Below are positions 54,737-62,595 of a DNA stretch of 64,000 bases, in pieces. Location: NCBI GenBank assembly GCA_963741525.1, contig CAVUIW010000020.1, positions 248,001-312,000 of the forward strand, written 5' to 3'. Every line of letters starts with the position of its first letter. The first letter of the stretch is position 1. The notes under the pieces were generated by a model. The model was not told the origin of the DNA, ran no database searches, and saw nothing but the letters and a program-made list of their open reading frames with translations. Source of the DNA: JANNSX01 sp963741525. Lineage in GTDB: Bacteria; Pseudomonadota; Alphaproteobacteria; Rhizobiales; Hyphomicrobiaceae. A program made the translations under genes and the position numbers.

Positions 54737-55619
54737 CAAATACCTTGAAGACTTGCTGGCCTCACAACGCCTCGACGAGACGAGCGACGAATGGCAGGCG
54801 CTCGATGCCGAGGCCGCGAAGATCGAAGACATCCTTCGCGAGGCCTTCCCCGACAGCGTGCTGATGTTCACGCATGGCGGCTCGCGCGCCAAGCGCACGA
54901 TGATCCGCGATGACTACGATCTCGACGAGGTCGGCTACTTCCAGAACGACGACACGGCGCCGGGCGAGACGCTTGAGGAAATCTACGAAAACGTCGCCGG
55001 CGTGCTAGCCAATCACTATCACGTTCGCCGCAAGCGCTCGGCTCTGCGTCTCAGCATGAAGGACGGCCGTGATCTCAAGGTCGACGTCGTGCCGGGCCGC
55101 TATGTCGACCACACCAACGCGGATGTGTTCATCCATCAGAACGAGGGATCGAAGGAGCGCCTCAAGACCAACATCGTCAAGCACATCGAGCATGTCAGGG
55201 ACAGCGGATGCACCGATGTCATCATGCTCGCCAAGCTTTGGCGGACCCGCAACGGCATCGGCATCAAGACCTTCCCGGTGGAGCTGCTGGTAATCGTCGT
55301 GCTGGATGAGGATAACACCGGTAATCTCGAAGATCGGTTCCGGTGCGTGCTCACGGCCTTCGCCGACCGCATTGACGACCTGCACATCGAGGACCCGGCC
55401 AATCGTACCGGTAACGATCTCTCGCATGCGCTCTCAGACAAGCTTCGGCGCGAGGTTTCCAAGATTGCGCGCAACACGCTCGATACGGCCGACGAGCATG
55501 GGTGGGAGCATGTGTTCGGCGCAATCGAGGACATATCCGCGCCAGTTCCACGCGTACAAATCCTTCGCTCTGCCGCTGCCGTGACTCCCATCGCAACCAA
55601 GCCCTGGAGCTGCGAGTGA
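54726..55619 (+). CDS. CD-NTase (CBASS oligonucleotide cyclase)
   Basis: Protein of 297 aa of the cGAS/DncV-like nucleotidyltransferase superfamily. The activation motif GGSRAKRT (51-58) precedes DDYDLDEV (62-69; catalytic carboxylates among Asp63/65/67), with the third acid at Asp120 (DLKVDVVPGRY). It makes a cyclic di- or trinucleotide on phage sensing, which activates the SAVED effector. Its start overlaps the effector gene by 11 bp and its stop overlaps the E2 gene (GTGA), so the three are tightly coupled. Confidence 0.88.
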   Translation: MSGNKYLEDLLASQRLDETSDEWQALDAEAAKIEDILREAFPDSVLMFTHGGSRAKRTMIRDDYDLDEVGYFQNDDTAPGETLEEIYENVAGVLANHYHVRRKRSALRLSMKDGRDLKVDVVPGRYVDHTNADVFIHQNEGSKERLKTNIVKHIEHVRDSGCTDVIMLAKLWRTRNGIGIKTFPVELLVIVVLDEDNTGNLEDRFRCVLTAFADRIDDLHIEDPANRTGNDLSHALSDKLRREVSKIARNTLDTADEHGWEHVFGAIEDISAPVPRVQILRSAAAVTPIATKPWSCE

Positions 55620-56287
55620 CATCACCGTGGTTTGAACGCGACCCTTCGGCGCTCACTGTGCTTGAGCGGACTCTGCGCGCGAAGTTCCCGACATTGCATG
55701 CATTCATCGAGGGTGATGTCTGTGAGGTCAGGGGCGCGTTCGCACCCGTGCCCGGCGACATCTATCAACTGAAGATCGTTCTGCCGACCAGCTATCCGCG
55801 GTGGCTGCCGTCGGTCTACGAGGCCGGCGGCCGAATCCCGCAGATGGCGGATCGCCATGTGTTTCCCGACGGCTCGTTGTGCCTCGGCACGCCGCTGGCA
55901 CTTTGGATCGCCCTGCGGGGCGAATTCAGTATCGAGAGCATCGTTGACGGTCCACTTCGCAGTTACCTCATCGGCAACTCACTCGTGGAGGAGGAGCAGC
56001 CGTGGCCCCATGACGACCGCCCGCACGGGGCGGCTGGCATCGTGCAGCATCTGGGCGAGCTCATTGGCACGACCGAACCGCTCGCCGCCGGAAGATTCCT
56101 GCTCAACATCCTCATGGGGAAGGTGCGCGGCCATTGGCATTGTCCGTGCGGTAGTGGCCTCATCATCCGAAAGTGCCATCGTGATGCTGTCGATATTCTT
56201 CGTGCAGCTCCGCCGTCGATCTTGATGCACGCGGTCGATGCGATCCATAAAGATCTCAAGCGTCGCTTAGAGCAGGAAGCCGCCTGA
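55616..56287 (+). CDS. CBASS E2-like protein with C-terminal zinc motif
   Basis: Protein of 223 aa starting at GTG 55616, which overlaps the CD-NTase stop. The N-terminal UBC-like fold (TLHAFIEGDVCEVRGAFAPVPGDIYQLKIVLPTSYPRWLPSVYE) carries the likely catalytic Cys89 (HVFPDGSLCLG). The C-terminus has CPCGSG...CH (Cys176, Cys178, Cys187, His188), a SEC-C-like zinc knuckle. No E1 or JAB protein accompanies it, matching the short type II CBASS layout. E2-like enzymes in CBASS attach the cyclase C-terminus to targets, boosting its activity. Confidence 0.84.
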   Translation: MTSPWFERDPSALTVLERTLRAKFPTLHAFIEGDVCEVRGAFAPVPGDIYQLKIVLPTSYPRWLPSVYEAGGRIPQMADRHVFPDGSLCLGTPLALWIALRGEFSIESIVDGPLRSYLIGNSLVEEEQPWPHDDRPHGAAGIVQHLGELIGTTEPLAAGRFLLNILMGKVRGHWHCPCGSGLIIRKCHRDAVDILRAAPPSILMHAVDAIHKDLKRRLEQEAA

Positions 56288-56439
56288 TACTTTTCTCAGA
56301 TTGACGCGACCCCTCCGTTACCGGACGTCGTCGGTCGGTATGCTTCGCGTCGTCGATCGGCCCCCGATCGGCTTCCGCTTCTGGGATCTCACGCATGAGT
56401 ACCTAGAGCACAAGCAAGGTCGTGCCGGTCCGGGATGTC

Positions 56440-56910
56440 TTACCGACCGGCACGGATGTCCTGCACGGCTTGCTCAAGCGCCTGTAGAAAACGCGACCGA
56501 TCCGCTCGGGCGAAAGCCGGCGGGCCGCCGCGGACATCTCCAGTCTCGCGAAGGTGTGCTTTGAGCTCGCGCACCGCCAGGGCCATACCAATGTTGTCAG
56601 GGGTGAACGGCCGCCCGGCAGGTGTGATCGCGCGGGCGTTCTTCTTCAGGCAGCGGTCAGCGAGGGGAATGTCCTGGGTCACGCAAATATCAGTCGCCGC
56701 GATCACGTCGGCAATCCAGTTGTCTGAAGCGTCCGGGCCATCATCAACAATCTGCCGCTGAACAGATTGGCTCGCCGGCAATCGCATCCAAGCGTTCGAG
56801 ACGAAAATGGCCCCAATGCCATGCCGCTCGGCGACCCTCACGATCTCTTCTTTCACAGGGCAAGCGTCGGCATCGACCAAGATGCGGACAACCATGGGTG
56901 CGCTCATCAT
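56440..56910 (-). CDS. YaiI/YqxD (DUF188) family protein
   Basis: About 156 aa from ATG 56910 (GAGAGG upstream). Family pattern: VVRILVDADACPVKEEIVRVAERHGI, then NWIADVIAATDICVTQDIPLADRCLKKNARAITPAGRPFTPDNI. This PIN-like fold is widespread and of unknown function; a nuclease-like activity is only suggested by fold. It is convergent with the CBASS operon. Confidence 0.9.
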   Translation of the reverse strand: MMSAPMVVRILVDADACPVKEEIVRVAERHGIGAIFVSNAWMRLPASQSVQRQIVDDGPDASDNWIADVIAATDICVTQDIPLADRCLKKNARAITPAGRPFTPDNIGMALAVRELKAHLRETGDVRGGPPAFARADRSRFLQALEQAVQDIRAGR

Positions 56911-56955
56911 TGGCGAGCCTCTCAAGCACATATCATCTGACCCTGAACGGCTCAC

Positions 56956-57309
56956 CTGAATGCGCTGTGTGACATCAGAAGCTGCAAGACAACGTGGGCG
57001 ACGCGGTCTTCATCTTCAAAAATAGATATCTGGGACCGATGAACGCAGGAAGCCGGCCTTATCGGCGGCGCGCATTTTGTCGCAGATCTCGGCGCTGTGG
57101 AAGAGGTCACGCTCATCGTCCAATCGCTCGTCCTTGGTGGCATCCCGACAGTCCACAATGACTTACCACCACGTGCGTGGGTTCTCGACGCCGGTGACCA
57201 CTCACTCCGTTGGCTACCGACGCAGGCATGTGTGATACGCTCATTGCGATCGTCAATAATCGGCCTCGCGCCAGCACGCAAATCTTAGATCGGCAACAAA
57301 GCAGTAGCC
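56956..57309. other. interval without supported gene
   Basis: Nothing supportable. Contains the upstream region of the flavin monooxygenase gene at 57310. Confidence 0.35.
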
Positions 57310-58284
57310 ATGCTCCCACTCTCCGTCCTTGACCTTGCTCCCGTTTCTGAAGGTTCAACTCCCGTCCTCGCGCTGCAGCATGCACGTGATCTGGCACAGC
57401 ATGCCGAACGGCTAGGCTACCGCCGCTATTGGGTGGCCGAGCATCACAACATGGCAGGAATCGCAAGCGCTGCCACCGCTGTGGTGATCGGGTTCATCGC
57501 TGCGAACACGGCGAGGATTCGGGTGGGTGCTGGCGGTATCATGTTGCCCAATCATTCGCCGCTGGTCATCGCTGAGCAATTCGGCACGTTGGAATCGCTA
57601 TATCCCAAACGCATTGACCTGGGACTGGGTAGAGCACCCGGTACCGATCGCCAGACGATGCACGCCTTGCGCGTCGACCCCATGGCATCTGATCGTTTTC
57701 CGCAGGATGTGCTGGAGTTACAAACTCTGCTCGGCCCCTTGCAGCCAGGGCAAGCCATTCAGGCCGTTCCAGGAACCGACACCAATGTGCCGCTGTGGAT
57801 TTTGGGTTCGAGCTTATTCGGTGCACAACTGGCCGCCATGCTGGGGCTGCCTTATGCGTTCGCATCGCATTTCGCGCCTGACGCCCTCATGCAAGCCATG
57901 GAGGTCTACCGCACCAGGTTCGAACCCTCGGCGCAATTGCAAAAGCCGTACGCGATGGCGGGCGTAAATGTCATCGTCGCTGAAACGGATGCGCAAGCTA
58001 GACGCCTCTTCACCTCTGTGCAGCAACGCTTCACCGACATGGCGCGCGGATCACGCGGGCTCACCAAGCCTCCTATCGATGACATCGAAACCTATTGGTC
58101 AGGTGTCTCAAAATCCCAGGCCCAACGAATGCTCGCCTGCTCTTTTGTCGGCTCGCCCACGACTGTGCGGGAACAGTTACACGATTTCGTCAACAAGACC
58201 GGTGCCGATGAACTCATGGTCGCAACCGCGGTCTTTGAACACGCAGCGCGGATCAAATCCTACGAATTGTTGGCTGAGATCTAG
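57310..58284 (+). CDS. LLM-class flavin-dependent oxidoreductase
   Basis: Luciferase-like monooxygenase of 324 aa. Family signatures are LSVLDLAPVSEGSTPVLAL at the N-terminus, YRRYWVAEHHNMAGIASAA, VGAGGIMLPNHSPLVIAEQFGTLESLYPKRIDLGLGRAPGTD and the C-terminal FVGSPTTVREQL. These use FMNH2 from a separate reductase. The N-terminal phrase matches the MsnO8-like group. The substrate is unknown. Stands alone. Confidence 0.9.
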   Translation: MLPLSVLDLAPVSEGSTPVLALQHARDLAQHAERLGYRRYWVAEHHNMAGIASAATAVVIGFIAANTARIRVGAGGIMLPNHSPLVIAEQFGTLESLYPKRIDLGLGRAPGTDRQTMHALRVDPMASDRFPQDVLELQTLLGPLQPGQAIQAVPGTDTNVPLWILGSSLFGAQLAAMLGLPYAFASHFAPDALMQAMEVYRTRFEPSAQLQKPYAMAGVNVIVAETDAQARRLFTSVQQRFTDMARGSRGLTKPPIDDIETYWSGVSKSQAQRMLACSFVGSPTTVREQLHDFVNKTGADELMVATAVFEHAARIKSYELLAEI

Positions 58285-58876
58285 GAGGGGTGTTCCGAAG
58301 TCTTTTTTTGCGGGAGAGGGATACCCTGGGCAGTATGAAACTGAGCAGGGTGTTTACGCTGCTTGAACTGGGGCCAGCGGTCATTGTGACGACGTTCGAC
58401 AGAGCCCGGTCCCGGACGCAATGTTCTACACAGCGGACGCTTCCTGACGGTGCGCACTCGAGCACTCGCCAATGCTGTCGGTGTCTGCCAATGGGATGAA
58501 CCTCCTGCCAGTGGGGGAGCGAGCCATCACGCCGTTCGAGGAAGCATGTGCCAGACGTCGAAGCGACGCAGTAGTCCAATACCGACCGTTTGCCCGCAGA
58601 CGCGACGGGCCAACAGCGACCAACAACGTGATAGGACGATCAGTGGTAGTGTGCTTTTCAAGCACGTCGGCAAAGCGGGGGTGGCGGTGAAATTGGCTGC
58701 CGCGTATTACAGCCACGGATCGTTGTCATTCCACAGTGACCGTTCTCCGACCTTCTCGTCCGTCGAAATCGATCCCCGGATCCAGAAGACTCACCACTGA
58801 CTCAGTCTTCTTCCATTCGACAACGCCTTCCGCTCCAAGCACCGATGGAGAGCAACCTCAACCATAGCTCCCGGCT
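58285..58876. other. interval without supported gene
   Basis: No gene or RNA was recognised; short frames here have no motif. It precedes the thioredoxin-fold pair. Confidence 0.35.
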
Positions 58877-58891
58877 ATGGTGAGTTCGAGT

Positions 58892-59650
58892 ATGCATGCG
58901 ACTTCCGCGGAATGGGATGCTGGAAACTTGGGCAGTCAAATACCTGAGACACTCGAGCAGGCGCTTGCCGAAGCTGTGGCGGCTGGCGGGCCGTTGGCTA
59001 AGCGGCTGCAACTGTTCGCGGGCTACCTTGCGCGCCTCGCCCCCGATTACGCGGCCTACTACGACAGGCTGATCGCTCGGCTCGGGGCGGCTGAGGCCGG
59101 CGCTACGGCCCCTCAAGCCGGCGATCAGCTCCCGGATATGGTGTTGGTCGACCGTGCCGGCCGCCTCAGAGCGCTGACCGAGTATCTACGCTCCGGACCT
59201 GTGGTTTTGACCTTCAAACGCGGTCGCTGGTGCGAGTTCTGCCGCATCGAGGTCGATGCATTGGCCAGAGCCTATCCACAGATCAAGGCCCTGGGTGCGG
59301 AAGTCGTCGCCATCGTGCCGGAAGCCGCGCCGGAGTTCGCGGCAACGGCGGCGGTGGCCGGGGCATCCTTTTCCGTCGTCACGGATGTCGACAGCGCTCA
59401 TGCGCTGGCGCTCGGACTCGCGATGCCGGTCGACCAGGAACTCGCGACCATGCTGCGGCGCGATGGCATCGATCTTTCAGCGCTTCACGCTGGCACCGGA
59501 CACATACTGCCGCTCCCGGCAACGTTCGTCGTTGCGCAGGACCGGCGAGTCGCCGCCCGTTTCGTCAGTCCCGATTTTCGGGCGCGGATGGAAACCAGCG
59601 AGATTCTGACCGCGCTGCGGGACATCTCGCACAACGGCGCGCTGACGTGA
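58892..59650 (+). CDS. peroxiredoxin-like thioredoxin-fold protein, copy 1
   Basis: About 252 aa (an in-frame ATG at 58877 is also possible). A helical N-terminal extension (1-75) leads to an AhpC/TSA-like domain with the CxxC site RWCEFCRIEV (Cys114, Cys117), a VVAIVPE strand and a TFVVAQDRRVAARFVSPDF end. It lacks a signal peptide. Homologous throughout to the next gene, so this is a tandem duplication. Likely reduces peroxides or disulphides. Confidence 0.8.
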   Translation: MHATSAEWDAGNLGSQIPETLEQALAEAVAAGGPLAKRLQLFAGYLARLAPDYAAYYDRLIARLGAAEAGATAPQAGDQLPDMVLVDRAGRLRALTEYLRSGPVVLTFKRGRWCEFCRIEVDALARAYPQIKALGAEVVAIVPEAAPEFAATAAVAGASFSVVTDVDSAHALALGLAMPVDQELATMLRRDGIDLSALHAGTGHILPLPATFVVAQDRRVAARFVSPDFRARMETSEILTALRDISHNGALT

Positions 59651-59696
59651 TATCCTCGATGCACCAAGATCTGGAGCGGCCCGCCGTGTGCAGGCA

Positions 59697-60389
59697 ATGA
59701 CATCGCTCTCCGAGGTATTCGAGTACGCCCGCCGGCTCGATGGGCCGCTCGCGGAGAGGCTGGCGCACTACGCCGACGGTCTCGGCCGTGAGGTACCTGA
59801 ACTTGCGAGCGCCTATGAAGCGTTCATCGCCCGATTGATGGTGGCCGAGGCTGGCGTCGACGCGCCAAAGATCGGTGATGCGCTACCGCCGTTTCTGTTG
59901 CCGGAAGAGTCCGGACAGCTCTATTCGAGCCATGAGTTGCTCGAAGCGGGCCCGTTGATCATCAGCTTCAACCGGGGTCACTGGTGCTCATTCTGCCGGC
60001 TCGAGGTCATGTCGCTGGGATCCCTCGACGACAGGCTACGGGGAATAGGCGCAAGCCTCGTGTCGATCACGCCGGAACGGGCCTCCTATGCCTCACTCCT
60101 GAAGCAGCGGACCGGCTTCACCTGGCCGGTTCTCGTCGACGTCGACCTCGCCTATTGCCTATCGCTTGGCCTCGCCGTGCCGGTCGGTGAGGAGCTTGCT
60201 AAACTGCTTCGGGAAGCCGACGTCGATCTGGCTGTTTATCATGGATCGGAGGCTTGGTTCCTGCCTATTCCCGCAGCCTTCGTCGTCGGTCGAGACGGTC
60301 GGATTTTGGCCCGCCACGTCGATCCGGACTTCCGCCATCGAATGGAGCCCGAGGCCATTCTGGCGGCGCTCGCCACGGACGGCCAATAG
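59697..60389 (+). CDS. peroxiredoxin-like thioredoxin-fold protein, copy 2
   Basis: Protein of 230 aa from ATG 59697 (GTG 59688 also possible). Same build as copy 1: helical N-terminus, PKIGDALPPFLLPEESGQL, CxxC in HWCSFCRLEV (Cys97, Cys100), SITPE, AAFVVGRDGRILARHVDPDF. It starts 47 bp after copy 1 and is probably co-transcribed. The shared active-site layout indicates the same chemistry. Confidence 0.8.
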   Translation: MTSLSEVFEYARRLDGPLAERLAHYADGLGREVPELASAYEAFIARLMVAEAGVDAPKIGDALPPFLLPEESGQLYSSHELLEAGPLIISFNRGHWCSFCRLEVMSLGSLDDRLRGIGASLVSITPERASYASLLKQRTGFTWPVLVDVDLAYCLSLGLAVPVGEELAKLLREADVDLAVYHGSEAWFLPIPAAFVVGRDGRILARHVDPDFRHRMEPEAILAALATDGQ

Positions 60390-60712
60390 CATTTGCATCC
60401 TCAAGCTCGCAGCGCGAGCAGGGTGAGGACGATGTCGTCGAAACTGAGCAGAATATCGGTGGGAAGACTGGCGATGCCGAAGCGCAGGACGAGAAGGCGA
60501 AGCCGGTCCATCCCCGCGTTGATCAATCGGCCCGTCCGATCGACAAGATGCGGCAAGCGGGCAGGCGTGCATCTACTGCGTTCGATTGCCATGACCATTG
60601 CGCCTCTTCTCGCATTGACGATGCACGAAGAGTACGTGGCGCGTCATTGGCGGGCCAATATCGGTTGCGCATTGTTGCGATAGGACGCAAGCATCGACGA
60701 TGCGCAGTTGCC
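60390..60712. other. interval between convergent genes
   Basis: No gene was recognised. It separates the thioredoxin-fold pair from the LysR gene. Confidence 0.35.
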
Positions 60713-61600
60713 TCAGGCCGCGCGGCGCGTCCAATCGGCCGCTCTGAGAAGTGTGACGAGCGCCGCCGCCGCGGGTGAGCGGGGCCGTCCGGCGACCGCG
60801 GTGAGCGACACGGTGCGGGCCAGATCGACATCCGTTACATGTGCCCGGCCGACGTCCTCCGGCAATCGGAAGCACTCCGGCAGGAAGCCGACGCCGGCGC
60901 CGGCCTTGACCAGCGCCAGGAAATCGGCATCCGAGCTGACCTGATGACATGCCCCCTCGTCGATCCCGGCTCTGCGGAACGTCGCGGAGAGGCGCTCCGC
61001 CTGCTCGCAATAGGGACGCAGGAGAATGCGCGTGCCCCGCAGGTCGTCCAACAGGATTCGATTGCGTCCCGACAGGGCATGGGCGCGGCCGACTACGAGC
61101 GTGTGCTGCTCCGTCAGCAGCGACCAATGGTCGAACCGCTCCCAGTCCTCCTGCAGCGGACCCGAAATCATGAGCTCGGCCTCGCCCTTCTTCATGATTT
61201 CGATCAAGCCGGTCGCGTCCGCGCGCAACAGCTTCAGCTCGAGTCCTCGAAAATTTCGCTGCACCTCGACCAGCTGGCCGACGATCAGATCGAGCGGAAT
61301 GGTGCGCGAAAGCAGCAGCTTCAAAGGTTGAGACTCGCCGCGTTTCAGCGAGCTCGCCATCTCACGCGCCGCCAGTGCCGCCTCGTAGCTCTGGCGCAGG
61401 AAGGGCAGCATGCGGCTGCCGAGCTCGGTCAGGTGCGAGTGCGTGCGCTCGCGGCGGAAGAGCTCCCCGCCGAGCTCGTCCTCGAGCAGCTTGATGGCGC
61501 GAGTCAGCGAGGGCTGGGCGACATTGCATTCCTCGGCCGCGCGCGTGAAGTTCAGCGTGCGTGACACCGCCAGAAAATAGCGGATCTGGTGCATCTCCAT
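60713..61600 (-). CDS. LysR-family transcriptional regulator
   Basis: Protein of 295 aa from ATG 61600 (GGGAAG upstream; the frame is open to 61657). The N-terminal HTH is canonical (MHQIRYFLAVSRTLNFTRAAEECNVAQPSLTRAIKLLEDELGGELFRRERTHSHLTELG), then a coiled linker and the substrate-binding domain. The C-terminal core is typical of CynR/CbbR-like members. It is divergent from the histidine kinase at 61767 and the flavoprotein operon, a classic LysR arrangement. The effector is unknown. Confidence 0.9.
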   Translation of the reverse strand: MEMHQIRYFLAVSRTLNFTRAAEECNVAQPSLTRAIKLLEDELGGELFRRERTHSHLTELGSRMLPFLRQSYEAALAAREMASSLKRGESQPLKLLLSRTIPLDLIVGQLVEVQRNFRGLELKLLRADATGLIEIMKKGEAELMISGPLQEDWERFDHWSLLTEQHTLVVGRAHALSGRNRILLDDLRGTRILLRPYCEQAERLSATFRRAGIDEGACHQVSSDADFLALVKAGAGVGFLPECFRLPEDVGRAHVTDVDLARTVSLTAVAGRPRSPAAAALVTLLRAADWTRRAA

Positions 61601-61766
61601 CGAGAGCTTCCCTTCGCGCCCAGCAATCCCCATACGAACTATAAACCACCGTCCCATAGCCCGTCGCTATCGAAATGCCAGTCACTCCCTATTTGGGAAG
61701 CCGGCGGCAAGTGTCCATCTTCTCAATCATCGGGAGAAAAACCCGAGAAACGGGTTGGAGGAAGCC

Positions 61767-62561
61767 ATGGACATCCGGTCGGCCATCAGCGAACCGAATA
61801 CACTTGGAATCGTTGCGCGCCGCCGCAAAACCAGGCCGGCAGAGGCCAGGGCGAGCGCCGGATCGGCCAAGGACCTGGCATTGGTAAATGCCCTGACGAT
61901 CGTCGTTCACGATCTCCGGGGGCCGCTGGCCAATCTGCAGGTCATGCTCGAGCTGATCGAGGTCTACACCGAAAGACGTACCCTCGCAGAGGTGCCGGCC
62001 TGTGCTCGCCGCGCCCAGGACATCATCACAACACTCGACAAGATGCTCGGCGGCTTCCTGGAGCGAGCCCGGAAGACCGGCGATCCCCTGGCTTTCCGCC
62101 CGGCCATGACGGACCTCAACGATGTGACGGCGGAGGCCGCGGCGCTCAACCGGCCACTGGCGGACTCGCGCGCCGTCGAGATTGGGCGGCGCGGCCGGCG
62201 GCCTGTGAAGCTTGCGGCCGACCGCAGGCTGGTGCTCGAGGCGGTCGATAACATTCTCGGCAATGCCATCAAGTATTCGCCGTCCGGCTCTGCGATTGAG
62301 ATCGTCACCGGCATCGACGGGGACGACGCGGTGATCAGCATCACCGACGCCGGGCCAGGTTTTACCGACGTCGAGCTTGCCGGACTGTTCCGCCCGTTTG
62401 CGTCGCTCTCGAAGCGCAAACCGAGCGTTGGTCCATCGACGGGCCTCGGCCTCTGGATCGCCCGCCTCATTGCCACGCGCCACGGCGGCTTGCTCACCGT
62501 TTCGCCACGGCGCGACGCGCAAGGCTCCGTCTTCACGCTCCGGCTGCCCCGGCGGCCTTGA
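61767..62561 (+). CDS. soluble sensor histidine kinase
   Basis: Protein of 264 aa from ATG 61767 (GGAGG upstream). No membrane segment. A short N-terminus precedes the HisKA box (ALTIVVHDLRGPLANLQVMLELI, His about 48). The ATPase domain follows with LVLEAVDNILGNAIKYSPSG (N box), ITDAGPGF (G1), PFASLSK, STGLGLWIARLIATRHGG (G2). No input domain is visible, so it may sense through a partner. It lies 34 bp upstream of a mercuric-reductase-like flavoprotein. Confidence 0.88.
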   Translation: MDIRSAISEPNTLGIVARRRKTRPAEARASAGSAKDLALVNALTIVVHDLRGPLANLQVMLELIEVYTERRTLAEVPACARRAQDIITTLDKMLGGFLERARKTGDPLAFRPAMTDLNDVTAEAAALNRPLADSRAVEIGRRGRRPVKLAADRRLVLEAVDNILGNAIKYSPSGSAIEIVTGIDGDDAVISITDAGPGFTDVELAGLFRPFASLSKRKPSVGPSTGLGLWIARLIATRHGGLLTVSPRRDAQGSVFTLRLPRRP

Positions 62562-62595
62562 GTTCGTACACGATGCGAAATTGGAGGGATTTGTC

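Noticed and set aside
60393..60683. Short plus-strand frame after the second thioredoxin-fold gene
   Set aside because: No ribosome site or motif; antisense frames are equally open.
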